Part shown: positions 15,949 to 25,339 of the stretch, piece after piece
Numbering within the stretch: the stretch's first letter is position 1
How the letters are laid out: every line of letters starts with the position of its first letter
Assembly (NCBI RefSeq): GCF_013385825.1
Contig: NZ_JACAPG010000002.1
Span: 218,807-282,806, forward strand
Reading direction: 5' to 3'
Length of the DNA: 64,000 nt
Source: Pseudomonas reactans
GTDB lineage: Bacteria; Pseudomonadota; Gammaproteobacteria; Pseudomonadales; Pseudomonadaceae
The notes under the pieces: model-generated
Told to the model about the DNA's origin: nothing
Databases searched by the model: none
The model's input: the letters and a program-made list of their open reading frames with translations, nothing else
Position numbers and translations under genes: made by a program

Positions 15949-17078
15949 CAAGCCCTCGCGGTCAGTTCAATAACGTGTGGCAGTTGCCAGAAAGTGTCGC
16001 GCACCGCCTGGTCCGAGAACCGTGCGTGCAGGCGCTCCAGCATCATCTCGGCGCACTGGCGTTGTTGCTGTTGATCCATCGCGGCCAGGTGCCCCAGCCC
16101 TTGGGCCAGGTGCTCGGCGTCACCGAAAGGAAACAGGATGCCAACACCTTCGACCACTTCCCGCGCACCACCACACGCGGTAGCCAGCAGCGGTACACCA
16201 GCAGCCATGGCTTCCAGCAGTACCATGCCGAAGGGTTCGTGGTCGGAACTCAGCGCAAACACATCAAACGCGCGGAAATAGCGGCGCGCATCCGGCACCT
16301 GGCCGAGGAACAGCACCTTGTCGGCAATCCCCAGTTCGCGGGCCAGTTCCTTGAGGTCCTGCTCCAGGCGACCGGTACCGAGAATCGCCAACCGGCTTTC
16401 AGTCGGCAACCGTCCCAGTGCCAGGGCAAAGCCCTTGAGCAGCGTGGCCTGATCCTTGTCCGGGTGCAGGCGGCCGACGTTGCCGACCACCCATTCATCC
16501 GGCGACAACCCTAGGGCATCCCGCGCGTCATCCTTGGAAACCTGTTGGGCTTGCAGGGCTTCCACGTCGATGCGGTTGTACAAGGTCTGTATACGCGCCG
16601 CCGGCCAGTTCGGCAGGCAGCGGCGGATGTCATCGCGCACGGCGTCGGACACACCCAGCAAGCTCAAGCGCTTGCGGAAAATCGACGCAAACAGGCGGCG
16701 GCCACGGCGCTGGTAATCACCAAAGGCATGGTGCACGCCAATGACCTGCAAGCGCGTGGCGAGCAAGGCGACGTAGATCGGCTTGGCGCGGTGCGCGATG
16801 CAGAAACTGAAATTGCGCGAGGCGGCAATCTTGCGCATCTCGGCGATGGCGCCCAGCTTGAGGCCACGAATGGCCTTGGAACTGAACTCCATGAACAACA
16901 CTTCATCGGAGGCGCAACCGGCCGCGACCTCAGGGTCGGCGACCCCGGTGAGAAACACCGTGGTCACCTTGTAGCCTTTGCCCGCGAACAGGCTGGCGTA
17001 CTGACGGGCACAATCAAGGAACGGCCCGTCATAGCCGTGGCAGAACTGCAGGACGTGGCGTTCAGCCGACCGTGTCAT
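15948..17078 (-). CDS. wapH: Core glycosyltransferase, WapH type
   Basis: A 376-residue GT-B family 4 transferase. The donor-binding half has GNVGRLHPDKDQATLLKGF and then SSDHEPFGMVLLEAM with the E-x7-E motif. In P. aeruginosa the gene between the carbamoyltransferase and mig-14 is PA5004 (wapH), assigned to addition of a glucose in the outer core; the symbol is transferred by order and similarity. Its start at 17078 overlaps the end of the carbamoyltransferase by 17 bases. The enzyme family is certain; the specific linkage is not. Confidence 0.85.
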   Translation of the reverse strand: MTRSAERHVLQFCHGYDGPFLDCARQYASLFAGKGYKVTTVFLTGVADPEVAAGCASDEVLFMEFSSKAIRGLKLGAIAEMRKIAASRNFSFCIAHRAKPIYVALLATRLQVIGVHHAFGDYQRRGRRLFASIFRKRLSLLGVSDAVRDDIRRCLPNWPAARIQTLYNRIDVEALQAQQVSKDDARDALGLSPDEWVVGNVGRLHPDKDQATLLKGFALALGRLPTESRLAILGTGRLEQDLKELARELGIADKVLFLGQVPDARRYFRAFDVFALSSDHEPFGMVLLEAMAAGVPLLATACGGAREVVEGVGILFPFGDAEHLAQGLGHLAAMDQQQQRQCAEMMLERLHARFSDQAVRDTFWQLPHVIELTARA

Positions 17079-18819
17079 AGGGGTCCACGCCGTCTTTGAC
17101 GACCAGGATGTCTTCCATGATCAGGTATTGCAGGTCGGAGCCGAAGAACATGTCCAGCGCGTCTTTCGGCGAGCAGATCATCGCTTCGCCACGACGGTTG
17201 AGCGAGGTGTTCAGCGACACGCCGTTGCCGGTCAGCACTTCCAGCTCTTTCATCATGTCGTAGTAGCGCGGGTTGTATTCGCGCTTGAGCACCTGGGCGC
17301 GGGAGGTGCCATCTTCATGGACCACTTCCGGCACGCGGGTCTTCCACTCTTCAGCCACTTCAAAGGTGAAGGTCATGAACGGCGCCGGGTGGTCGACCTT
17401 GATCATCTGCGGAGCCACGGTGTCGAGCATCGACGGGCAGAAAGGCCTCCAGCGCTCGCGGAACTTGATCTGGTGGTTGATGCGGTCAGCTACGCCGGTG
17501 GCGCTTGGGCAACCGATGATCGAACGACCGCCGAGGGCTCGCGGGCCAAACTCCATGCGGCCCTGGAACCAGGCCACCGGGTTGCCGTCGACCATGATCT
17601 TGGCAATGCGTTGCGGCATGTTGTCGATCTTGCGCCACACGGGCTTGCTTTCGTGCTTGGCGCACGCCGCAATCACGTCTTCGTTGCTGTAGGACGGGCC
17701 GAGGTAGACGTGTTCCATCTTCTCGACCGGTACACCACGGGCGTGGGACACATAAGCTGCCGCGCCGACAGCCGTGCCGGCATCACCGGACGCTGGCTGA
17801 ACGAACAGCTCCTTCACGTCGTCGCGGGCAATGATCTTCTGGTTCAGCTTGACGTTCAGCGCGCAGCCGCCGGCGAAGGCCAGCTTGCCGGTGTCTTTCA
17901 GGATGTCGCCCAGGTAGTGGTCGATCATCTGCAGCGCCAGCTTCTCGAACAGCGCTTGCATGCTGGCGGCGTAGTGGATGTACGGTTCGTCGGCGATATC
18001 GCCTTCGCGCTTCGGACCCAGCCACTCGATCAGTTTTGGCGAGAAGTAGAAGCCCTTGCCTTTCTCTTTATAGCGACGCAGGCCGATGACGTTGGCGTAT
18101 TCAGTGTTGATCACCAACTCGCCATTTTCAAAGGAGGCCAGGCGCGAAAAGTCGTATTTGCTGGCATCGCCATACGGCGCCATGCCCATGACCTTGAACT
18201 CACCGTCGAGCATCTCGAAACCGAGGAACTCGGTGATTGCGCCGTACAGGCCGCCGAGGGAGTCCGGGTCAAAGAATTCCTTGATCTTGTGGATCTTGCC
18301 GTTTTCACCGTAGCCGAAGAACGTGGTGGCGTACTCACCCTTACCGTCGATGCCGAGGATCGCGGTTTTCTCCTGGAAGCCGGAGCAGTGGTAAGCGCTG
18401 GACGCGTGGGCCAGGTGGTGCTCAACCGGTTCGATCTTGATTTTCTTCGGGTCGAAGCCCAGTTGCTCCAGGCACCAGACGATCTTGTTGCGATAGCGCT
18501 TGTAGCGACGGTTGCCCATCAGGATTGCGTCAAGGGCGCGGTCCGGGGCGTACCAGTAACGCTTGGCGTAGTGCCAGCGCGCCTCGCCGAACAGGCTGAT
18601 CGGGGCGAACGGAATCGCCACCACGTCAACGTCGGAAGGCTTGATGCCGGCCTGCTCCAGGCAGAACTTCGCCGATTCGTAGGGCATGCGGTTCTTTGCA
18701 TGTTTGTCGCGTACGAAGCGCTCTTCTTCGGCGGCCGCGATCAGCTTGCCGTCGATGTACAAGGCTGCGGAAGGATCATGGCTAAGGGCGCCGGACAGGC
18801 CAAGAATCGTCAATGCCAC
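17062..18819 (-). CDS. wapO: Carbamoyltransferase (NodU/CmcH family), LPS core
   Basis: A 585-residue O-carbamoyltransferase. It opens with LGLSGALSHDPSAAL, the ATP-binding fold shared with Kae1/YrdC-type enzymes, and shows VEHHLAHASSAYHCS, the metal-binding histidine motif, at about residues 132-146. The C-terminal domain has FGPRALGGRSI typical of the family. In P. aeruginosa, heptose II of the core carries a carbamoyl group and PA5005 (wapO) is assigned to it; this gene is at the same position. The start is a GTG at 18819, with AGAGG about 10 bases upstream. It is the first gene of the minus-strand glycosyltransferase operon. Confidence 0.9.
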   Translation of the reverse strand: MALTILGLSGALSHDPSAALYIDGKLIAAAEEERFVRDKHAKNRMPYESAKFCLEQAGIKPSDVDVVAIPFAPISLFGEARWHYAKRYWYAPDRALDAILMGNRRYKRYRNKIVWCLEQLGFDPKKIKIEPVEHHLAHASSAYHCSGFQEKTAILGIDGKGEYATTFFGYGENGKIHKIKEFFDPDSLGGLYGAITEFLGFEMLDGEFKVMGMAPYGDASKYDFSRLASFENGELVINTEYANVIGLRRYKEKGKGFYFSPKLIEWLGPKREGDIADEPYIHYAASMQALFEKLALQMIDHYLGDILKDTGKLAFAGGCALNVKLNQKIIARDDVKELFVQPASGDAGTAVGAAAYVSHARGVPVEKMEHVYLGPSYSNEDVIAACAKHESKPVWRKIDNMPQRIAKIMVDGNPVAWFQGRMEFGPRALGGRSIIGCPSATGVADRINHQIKFRERWRPFCPSMLDTVAPQMIKVDHPAPFMTFTFEVAEEWKTRVPEVVHEDGTSRAQVLKREYNPRYYDMMKELEVLTGNGVSLNTSLNRRGEAMICSPKDALDMFFGSDLQYLIMEDILVVKDGVDPYDTVG

Positions 18820-18876
18820 AGGGGTCTAGCCTCTTTTAGTCTGCATGCAGGCGGGGTGCGCCTGAAAAAAGTGTGC

Positions 18877-18894
18877 TTCCCGCTCGGGCGGGAA
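18877..18894 (-). terminator. Hairpin between the lipoprotein and carbamoyltransferase genes
   Basis: A 7-bp stem (TTCCCGC with GCGGGAA, four-base loop). Read on the minus strand it is followed, after GCACAC, by a run of six T, so it may end the lipoprotein transcript. A minus-strand TATAAT at 18911-18916 lies just before it, and may be the -10 box of the carbamoyltransferase operon; I find no good -35. The hairpin could then be a leader structure of that operon. Confidence 0.45.
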
Positions 18895-18961
18895 ACAGCT
18901 AAAGGGCGGGATTATAGCTTAAAAGCAGAGGGGAGCTGTTAGCAGCAAGTGGCAAGAGGGA

Positions 18962-19318
18962 TCAGCGGAAGATCTCGATGCTGCCGTCCCGGCTTTGACG
19001 ATAAATGGTGTAGGGCAGCACCAGGGTGTCGAGCACGCCGGAGGCGACAAACTCGACCGCGACAATGGGTAGCATGCTCCCACCATGGTCCATCAGGTTC
19101 ACGCCTTTCAAACTCTTGTCGGGCGCAGGTTCGCCATTGAGCGTGCAAAAACCATAGATCACCCCGCTGTAGATGCGCGGAACGTTCTCGCAGTGGCTTC
19201 GCGAGTCTTTGAGGTTCTGACTGGCGACGGCGTCGGGACGGAAGACCGTATTGATGGTTCCGCAACCGGCGAGCAAGAAACACAGCGCAAGCCACACGAC
19301 TTTCGACCCAATCCTCAT
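18962..19318 (-). CDS. Small YceK/YidQ-type lipoprotein
   Basis: A 118-residue protein with a lipoprotein signal peptide: a short basic start (MRIGSK), hydrophobic core and lipobox LLAGC, giving a lipidated cysteine at about residue 19. The rest is a short globular domain with PYTIYRQS near the end, similar to YceK/YidQ outer-membrane lipoproteins of unknown role. The ATG at 19318 is chosen for its GGAGG ribosome binding site; an ATG 7 codons upstream is in frame but poor. It is divergent from the TonB receptor gene, with a 201-base region between them. Confidence 0.8.
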   Translation of the reverse strand: MRIGSKVVWLALCFLLAGCGTINTVFRPDAVASQNLKDSRSHCENVPRIYSGVIYGFCTLNGEPAPDKSLKGVNLMDHGGSMLPIVAVEFVASGVLDTLVLPYTIYRQSRDGSIEIFR

Positions 19319-19519
19319 GACCCCCTCCGTTTGATCCATCAGCCATTGTCATTGCCAAGGCCTGCCACGCTAACATCACAAAGGCTGATGACCCAGTGTG
19401 ACAGTACCGATTGGCAGCGTAAGACGATTCCTAAATGATAAAAATCGCCCAAGTCACTAAACTCGCGCCCCTTTGCGCGTTTACCTCCTATACGACGCGC
19501 CATGGATTCTGGCTGACCG

Positions 19520-21607
19520 ATGAAAACCTTCACCCGCTTCACCTTGTTGCTGCCCGGCCTGCTCGCCTTGAGCGAGGCCGCACCGGCTGACGATGCACCG
19601 CTGATCCTGGACCCCAGCGTGGTCACCGGCTCACGCAGCGCCAGCCCGGCCTTCGACCTGCCCTATTCGGTCGACGGCATCAGCCGCGAGCAGATCAGCG
19701 ACGGTCAATTGGGCATCAACGCCTCCGAAGCGCTGTCCCGCGTGCCTGGCCTGGTGGTGCAGAACCGCCAGAACTATGCCCAGGACCTGCAGATTTCCTC
19801 CCGCGGCTTCGGCGCGCGCTCGGCGTTTGGCGTGCGCGGCATCAAGCTGATCGCCGACGGCATCCCCGCCAGCACCCCGGATGGCCAGGGCCAGGCAGCC
19901 ACGTTCAACCTCGACACCGCCGAACGCATCGAAGTGTTGCGCGGCCCTGCGGCCACCTTGTATGGCAGCAATGCTGGCGGCGTGATCCAGATGTTCTCCC
20001 GCGACGGCGAAGGCCCGCCGCGCATTGGCGCCGAAACCCTGGTGGGCAGCGACGGTTTGAACAAGAACCACCTGACCGCCGAGGGCGCAGCGAATGGCGC
20101 AGGCTTCGTGCTCGACGCTTCGCGCATGGACACCGACGGTTACCGCGACCACAGCAGTGCGCGCCGTGACCAGACGTTTGCCAAGCTCAACGTCCAGCCG
20201 GATGACGACAGCAAGCTCGCGCTGATCTACAGCAGCCTGGAACAGAACGGCACGCAGGATCCACTTGGGCAGACGTGGGCCGCGTACAAAGCTGATCCAC
20301 GCTCGGTGAGTGCCAATGCGCTGACCTACAACACACGAAAAAGCATCGATCATCAGCAATTGGGCATGAATTACGAGCGCTACATCGGCGATGCGACGTT
20401 GCAGGTGAATGCGTATACGGGGCGGCGGAGTGTGATTCAGTACTTGTCGATTCCAAAAGGGACACCTGCCAACGAACGTGGCGGCGGCGTGGTGCAATTC
20501 GACCGCAAGTTCTACGGCGGCAGCGTGCGCTGGATGCAGCCTATCGAGAGCGCACCGGGTGAGTTGATGATCATCACCGGTCTGGACTTCGACCAGAGCG
20601 AAGACAGTCGCCACGGCTACCAGAACTACAGTGGCAACACCCTCGGCGTGAAAGGCCAGCTACGTCGCGATGAAATCGACACCGCCCGCAGCCTCGACCC
20701 TTACATCCAGGCCAACTGGGCCCTGGACCGCTGGACCCTGCAAGCGGGCGTGCGGCACAGCACCATGGAGCTGGACGTCGATGATCAATTCCTGAGTAAC
20801 GGCGACGCGAGTGGTCACAAGACCTATCAGAAAAACACACCCTCGATGAGCGTGATGTACGCCTTCACGCCCGAGCTGCATGGTTATGTCAGCGCGGGCA
20901 AAGGATTCGAAACACCGACCCAGGCCGAATTGGCCTACGCACCCGGCAGCGTGGAGGGCTTCAATTTCGGCCTGAAACCGTCAGAGAGCACCCAGTATGA
21001 AGTGGGACTAAAGGCCCAGGTGAAGAACACCAGGATCAACGCAGCCGTGTTCCAGATAACCACGAAAGATGAGTTGGTGGTCGCTCAATCCAAAGACGGC
21101 CGCACCAGCTACCAAAACGCCGGCCGCACCCTGCGTCGCGGCTTCGAACTGGGCATCGAAAGCCAGCTCAGCGAACACTGGAGCACCAGCCTCGCCTACA
21201 CCCGCCTGCAAGCCACCTACGACAGCGACTTCGTCAGCGGCGGCAGCACCGCCGTCGACAAAGGCAACTATCTGCCCGGCGTGCCGCAAACCACGCTGTT
21301 CGCTGAGCTGAACTGGAAACCCCGCGACTGGGTCAGCACCGCCATCGAAGGCCTGTACCGCAGCAAGGTCTATGTCGAAGACACCAACAGCCAACGTGCC
21401 GCGCCGGCCTATAGCGTCTTCAACTGGCGCGCACGCTTCGAGCAGAAAGTCGAACACTGGACCTTTCACCAGACCCTGCGCCTGGATAACCTGCTGGACC
21501 GCCAGTACGTCGGCTCGGTGATCGTCGGCGATGGCAACAACCGCTATTACGAAGCGGCGCCTGGGCGGTCGTGGTATGCGGGCGCAGGGGCGGAGTATCA
21601 GTTTTGA
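19520..21607 (+). CDS. TonB-dependent outer-membrane receptor
   Basis: A 695-residue receptor. A signal peptide of about 24 residues is followed by a plug domain with VVTGSR, SEALSRVPGLVVQ, ISSRGFGARSAFGVRG and IEVLRGPAATLYGSNAGGVI. The rest is a beta-barrel ending in a terminal phenylalanine (AEYQF), as expected for outer-membrane assembly. It imports an iron complex or other scarce ligand using TonB energy. No sigma regulator, transporter or Fur-like site is visible beside it, so the ligand is unknown. Its stop codon abuts the stop of the convergent double-kinase gene with no bases between. I recall no such receptor between the matching P. aeruginosa genes PA5005 and PA5006. Confidence 0.92.
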   Translation: MKTFTRFTLLLPGLLALSEAAPADDAPLILDPSVVTGSRSASPAFDLPYSVDGISREQISDGQLGINASEALSRVPGLVVQNRQNYAQDLQISSRGFGARSAFGVRGIKLIADGIPASTPDGQGQAATFNLDTAERIEVLRGPAATLYGSNAGGVIQMFSRDGEGPPRIGAETLVGSDGLNKNHLTAEGAANGAGFVLDASRMDTDGYRDHSSARRDQTFAKLNVQPDDDSKLALIYSSLEQNGTQDPLGQTWAAYKADPRSVSANALTYNTRKSIDHQQLGMNYERYIGDATLQVNAYTGRRSVIQYLSIPKGTPANERGGGVVQFDRKFYGGSVRWMQPIESAPGELMIITGLDFDQSEDSRHGYQNYSGNTLGVKGQLRRDEIDTARSLDPYIQANWALDRWTLQAGVRHSTMELDVDDQFLSNGDASGHKTYQKNTPSMSVMYAFTPELHGYVSAGKGFETPTQAELAYAPGSVEGFNFGLKPSESTQYEVGLKAQVKNTRINAAVFQITTKDELVVAQSKDGRTSYQNAGRTLRRGFELGIESQLSEHWSTSLAYTRLQATYDSDFVSGGSTAVDKGNYLPGVPQTTLFAELNWKPRDWVSTAIEGLYRSKVYVEDTNSQRAAPAYSVFNWRARFEQKVEHWTFHQTLRLDNLLDRQYVGSVIVGDGNNRYYEAAPGRSWYAGAGAEYQF

Positions 21608-23050
21608 TCAGTTGATGTCTCGAGGCAGCCGCTGATCAATCAACGTGTACAGCGCGCTGCTTTGCGGCCAGTTACGCATAAACCGCGCCCGGTCCTTAGC
21701 ATACGCTGGGGCGAAGCTGGCATCAGAGCCGTGCTGACACATCGCATCCAGGTCGATCAACGACCAGCGATCCTTGTCCCAAAACAGGTTGTGCCCCTTG
21801 AAATCACCATGGCTGATGCGTTCGCGGATCAGCTCGGCAAACAGGTGATCCAGCGCCTGCAGCTCGTTTTCCGGCGCATCACCGTTTTCAACGTACGGCG
21901 CGAAGCGTTCGATGATGTCCGGGCCAGGCAAATATTCGGTGATCAGGTACGCGCGGCTACGCAACCAGAAGAAGCGTTTTTCCAGTACCGCCAGCGGCTT
22001 GGGCGTGGCGATACCGAGGAAGGCCAGACGGTTGCCTTCGCGCCAGGAATGCCAGGCGCGACTTGGACGCCAGAAACGCTTGAGCCAATGGACAAAGCCC
22101 TTGATGTTGTAGCGTTTGATCACTAGTTGCCGACCGGCCACCTCGACCTTGGCCACGCTGGCAGCACCACCGGTCTTGTACAAATGACCCTGGTCCAGCA
22201 GCGAATCGGCCTGCTCCAGCACCGGCAGCATCGCCGGCTCTTCTTCGCGGCGAATGGCGCGCAAGGCGAAAGCGCCACGCACCACGCTGAACAACGTGCA
22301 CTCGCGGCCGACCTTGTTCAAAAAGTCCCTGAGGCGCCAGGCGCTGACCTTGCGCACCTGCTTTTCCAGGACTTCCAACGGAAGGGCGTGCTCGCCATTG
22401 CTCAACAGGTAGTACACCAGCAGTTCTTCGGTGAACGGTTCGAGATTCTTCGGCAACTGGGCGAAAAACACGCCGAGGTTTTCCAGTACGCGGTTGCGCG
22501 ACAGCGGCTTGCCCGCCTCTTCGACGCGGATCCCAGCGCCATCGATCAGGTACAGTTTGCCGTCCTGGCGCAGCAGGTTGTCCAGGTGCAGGTCTTCCTG
22601 CCACAGCCCCTTGGTGTGCATCTGCGCAATGGCGCCCAGCGCTTCGGCCAGCACCGCGGTTTGCTCGTCAGCCAACGGCGGCAACCCTTCGACGGCCTGC
22701 CAGGCATCGGCCAGGCTTTCGGCGCCCTCGATAAATTCGAACAGCAGCCAACCACCCTCGCCTTCTTGCAACCCGTCCGCAAGCAACAACGGCGTCGTCA
22801 GCCCCTGTTCAGCGAGCAGGCGCACGCCTGTGAGTTCTCGCTGAAAATGCCGCGCCGCCTTGCTGCCCACCAGTAACTTGGCCAACACCGGACGGCCACG
22901 CCAGACGGCGGCGCCCACATACCGTTCGCCGGGCAACACGCGCAACAGACTCAGCAGTTGCAACTGGCCAGGGCCCGCCGCATCGGCCAGCTCCAGGGTC
23001 AGGGGCAAGCCCGGCGTGCGGCCGGCGGTTTTCAGCTCGGACAAACGCAT
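21608..23050 (-). CDS. LPS kinase-like protein with two kinase domains
   Basis: A 480-residue protein made of two InaA/Kdo-kinase-like domains in tandem. The first has a candidate ATP lysine at 58, a catalytic loop QEDLHLDNLL (151-160) and LID at 168-170. The second has VIKRYN near 313 as lysine site, then SHGDFKGHNLF with the HxDxxxxN pattern and LIDLDAM near the C-terminus. The ATG at 23050 shares a base with the wapQ stop (TGATG); a TTG one codon upstream is also in frame. It ends the waaF-to-wapQ operon. In P. aeruginosa this would be PA5006. It probably phosphorylates an LPS core or precursor residue, which is inference from context. Confidence 0.8.
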   Translation of the reverse strand: MRLSELKTAGRTPGLPLTLELADAAGPGQLQLLSLLRVLPGERYVGAAVWRGRPVLAKLLVGSKAARHFQRELTGVRLLAEQGLTTPLLLADGLQEGEGGWLLFEFIEGAESLADAWQAVEGLPPLADEQTAVLAEALGAIAQMHTKGLWQEDLHLDNLLRQDGKLYLIDGAGIRVEEAGKPLSRNRVLENLGVFFAQLPKNLEPFTEELLVYYLLSNGEHALPLEVLEKQVRKVSAWRLRDFLNKVGRECTLFSVVRGAFALRAIRREEEPAMLPVLEQADSLLDQGHLYKTGGAASVAKVEVAGRQLVIKRYNIKGFVHWLKRFWRPSRAWHSWREGNRLAFLGIATPKPLAVLEKRFFWLRSRAYLITEYLPGPDIIERFAPYVENGDAPENELQALDHLFAELIRERISHGDFKGHNLFWDKDRWSLIDLDAMCQHGSDASFAPAYAKDRARFMRNWPQSSALYTLIDQRLPRDIN

Positions 23051-23802
23051 CAACGGTTTTCCTTGTGGCTGCGGCGAGCGGTCAACTTCTGGAGCCAGGT
23101 GGAGACCAGCGCGCTGTCTTCAGGCTGGTCGAGGTAGGCAGCCAGCAGTTGGCGAACTTGCTCGTCAGACCACTGCGGTGCACGACGCAGCAAAGGCTCC
23201 AGGTCCTTGACCCGATCACGCCAGCCGAACAGCAGCGGGCGGGTTTTCTCCAGGTCGATCAACTGCGCGACATAGCCGTCGCCGCTGGCCTGCATAAAAA
23301 TATGCTTGGGGTAAAAACAGCCATGCACCTGGCCGACACTGTGCAATTGACGCGCAAGCTGACCGCAGGCCAGCAGGATCGCGCGGTGCTGGGCATCACC
23401 GAGCGAAGGCCAATGCTCCAGCAACGAGTCCAGGTCATTCCAGCCATCCAGGGCGCGGGTCAACAGCATGGCACGGTGTTCGCCGGCCACTTTGCGCTCG
23501 CCATAGAACGCCGCCTGCAACGCCGGGATACCGAGCTTTTGGTACCGACTGATATTACGAAATTCGCGAGAAAAACTCGGCTCGCCAAACGGGCGGTGCA
23601 AACTGCGCGTCAGGTAGTTGCTCTGGCGCTTGAGGTAGTAACCGTGGCCGTCGAGCTCCAGGCGGAACACGCTGCTCCAGCCACCCTTGCTGGTGTTCGG
23701 CTCGTCCACCGCGTCCAGTTGCTTGGCCCATAGGGCATCAAAAGTTGCCAGGCCGTTGCGCTCCAGAAGCGCACGGTCCTCAACCGCCAGGAAGTCACTC
23801 AT
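23050..23802 (-). CDS. wapQ: Core heptose kinase, WapQ type
   Basis: A 250-residue InaA/RIO-like kinase. The lysine-containing strand is HGYYLKRQ, the catalytic region VHGCFYPKHIFM and the metal loop LIDLEKTRP. The catalytic aspartate is replaced by Cys in the HGxF pattern, which is also typical of WapQ-like proteins as far as I recall. Together with WapP and WaaP it is expected to phosphorylate inner-core heptoses. ATGA overlap with wapP and TGATG overlap with the double-kinase gene show tight coupling. Confidence 0.82.
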   Translation of the reverse strand: MSDFLAVEDRALLERNGLATFDALWAKQLDAVDEPNTSKGGWSSVFRLELDGHGYYLKRQSNYLTRSLHRPFGEPSFSREFRNISRYQKLGIPALQAAFYGERKVAGEHRAMLLTRALDGWNDLDSLLEHWPSLGDAQHRAILLACGQLARQLHSVGQVHGCFYPKHIFMQASGDGYVAQLIDLEKTRPLLFGWRDRVKDLEPLLRRAPQWSDEQVRQLLAAYLDQPEDSALVSTWLQKLTARRSHKENR

Positions 23803-24533
23803 TCGCGCCCCTCGAAAAACTTCACCACGTGGCGAATCCGCTCTTTATCCGATGCACTCAGGTGCCGGCGTTGACGGTACTGTATGTAGAACCGCAGGCG
23901 CTGGGTGGCGGACAGGTGATACTTGGCCACTTTGTCCAGGCAGGCCAAGTCTTTGGTGATGCGGTACTTGAGCCAGAACCCGCGCCAGAAATCGCCGTTG
24001 GGGCAATCGATCAGGTACAGGGTCGCTTGGTCATCAACCAGCAGGTTGCGCCACTTCAAATCGTTATGGGTAAAACGATGGTCGTGCATGGTGCGCGTGT
24101 ATTCGGCGAGCTGGCGGCTCACCGCGTTGACCCACTTGGGGTCGCGCAGGCGCGCATCGTTGCGCTCGGCGAGCACCGAAAGGTCTTCGGTCCTCGGCAG
24201 CTCGCGGGTGATCATCGCGCCACGGTCGTAGGCCAGGCCTTTGCGCTCCAGGCCCCAGGCAACCACATCGGCGGTGGGAATGCCCCACTTGGCGAAGCGC
24301 TTGAGGTTCTGCCACTCGGACTTGACCCGAGGCTTGCCCAGGTAACGCCGCAGGCCCTTGCCGGCGCCGGTGTAGCGCTTGACGTAGTAATTGACCCCGC
24401 CGCGCTCCACACGGATCACTTCCGACAGTGGATCACGGGTTAGCCGCTCGCCCTGCAGGGCGAAAACCGCTTCGAGGCTTCCAAAATCATCCGCCAGGTG
24501 GGCGTAGGCAGGTTCCAGGTTCCAACCCGCCAT
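23799..24533 (-). CDS. wapP: Core heptose kinase, WapP type
   Basis: A 244-residue LPS kinase. Visible motifs are NYYVKRYTG (ATP lysine), FTHNDLKWRNLL with the intact HxDxxxxN catalytic loop, and LIDCPNG for metal binding. Such kinases act on the inner-core heptoses at the cytoplasmic face of the inner membrane. It begins within the waaP stop (TGATG) and overlaps wapQ by ATGA. The name is transferred from the P. aeruginosa order waaP-wapP-wapQ. Confidence 0.85.
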   Translation of the reverse strand: MAGWNLEPAYAHLADDFGSLEAVFALQGERLTRDPLSEVIRVERGGVNYYVKRYTGAGKGLRRYLGKPRVKSEWQNLKRFAKWGIPTADVVAWGLERKGLAYDRGAMITRELPRTEDLSVLAERNDARLRDPKWVNAVSRQLAEYTRTMHDHRFTHNDLKWRNLLVDDQATLYLIDCPNGDFWRGFWLKYRITKDLACLDKVAKYHLSATQRLRFYIQYRQRRHLSASDKERIRHVVKFFEGRE

Positions 24534-25339
24534 CAGATTGCATCCCCGAGGCGCTGCTTGCGTGCGTAAAGCTTGTCGGCCTTACGCTGCATCAGGTTCA
24601 ACGACGCCGATTGCTCGGCCAGGATCTGGCGCAGCGGCTGGCGAAAGTAACCCTTGAGGAAACGCAGTTTGTCGCGACGGGTCAGGCCGATTTCCAGCGC
24701 CGAGTAGTACAGCGCGGAGAGGTCCTTGTCGCGCCAACGCAACGGCAAGTGCGCGCGCAGTTGGGCGCGATGCAGGTCGATCACCGACAGCTTGATGTTC
24801 TTCGCATCAATGGGCTTGGCCGTGTCCAGCAGGAAATGGCACAGGTAGCAGTCGCGGTGGTTCACACCGCCACGGTGCATATCGCCGACCATGCGCGCCA
24901 GCTCATGGGTGAGCGCATGACGCAACGCAGGCGCCGGAGGCTCCGCCACCCAATTGATCGTCACATCTTCCAGGCTAAGGGTCGGTGCCAGCTCTTCGGT
25001 GATGATGAACGAGTGCTGGTCCGCCGGGTTGCTGCCTTTTTCGCCGAAGGCCACGCCAGTCATGGTCGGAACGCCCAGTTCCTGCAAGCGGTGGATGGCA
25101 TCCCACTCCAAGCCAGCGCCTAGCACCGGCAACTTGGCGGTGATCAGGTTCTTGAAGATTTCCGCCCAGCCAATGCCACGGTGGATTTTCACAAAATACG
25201 GACGGCCATCCACCACGGTACGCAGGGTGCGACGCGCCGCCAGCTCGCGGAATACTTCGCCTTGCAGTTTCTCGACTTCGGCAAAGGCATCAAGCCCGGC
25301 CCATAACGTCTTGAACGGTTCGGCAAGAATCAACTTCAT
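24533..25339 (-). CDS. waaP: LPS core heptose(I) kinase
   Basis: A 268-residue kinase of the WaaP/RfaP family. It shows PYFVKIHRG (ATP lysine, about residue 50), VNHRDCYLCHFLL (catalytic loop with HRD, about 155-167) and VIDLHRAQ (metal-binding aspartate). It phosphorylates heptose I of the inner core, a step that is essential in P. aeruginosa. The gene overlaps waaG by ATGA and wapP by one base, so dosage of the three is coupled. The length matches the family. Confidence 0.95.
   Translation of the reverse strand: MKLILAEPFKTLWAGLDAFAEVEKLQGEVFRELAARRTLRTVVDGRPYFVKIHRGIGWAEIFKNLITAKLPVLGAGLEWDAIHRLQELGVPTMTGVAFGEKGSNPADQHSFIITEELAPTLSLEDVTINWVAEPPAPALRHALTHELARMVGDMHRGGVNHRDCYLCHFLLDTAKPIDAKNIKLSVIDLHRAQLRAHLPLRWRDKDLSALYYSALEIGLTRRDKLRFLKGYFRQPLRQILAEQSASLNLMQRKADKLYARKQRLGDAI

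Noticed and set aside
17128..18942. A 604-codon plus-strand frame opposite the carbamoyltransferase
   Set aside because: Opposes a gene with strong family motifs and reads like a reverse shadow.
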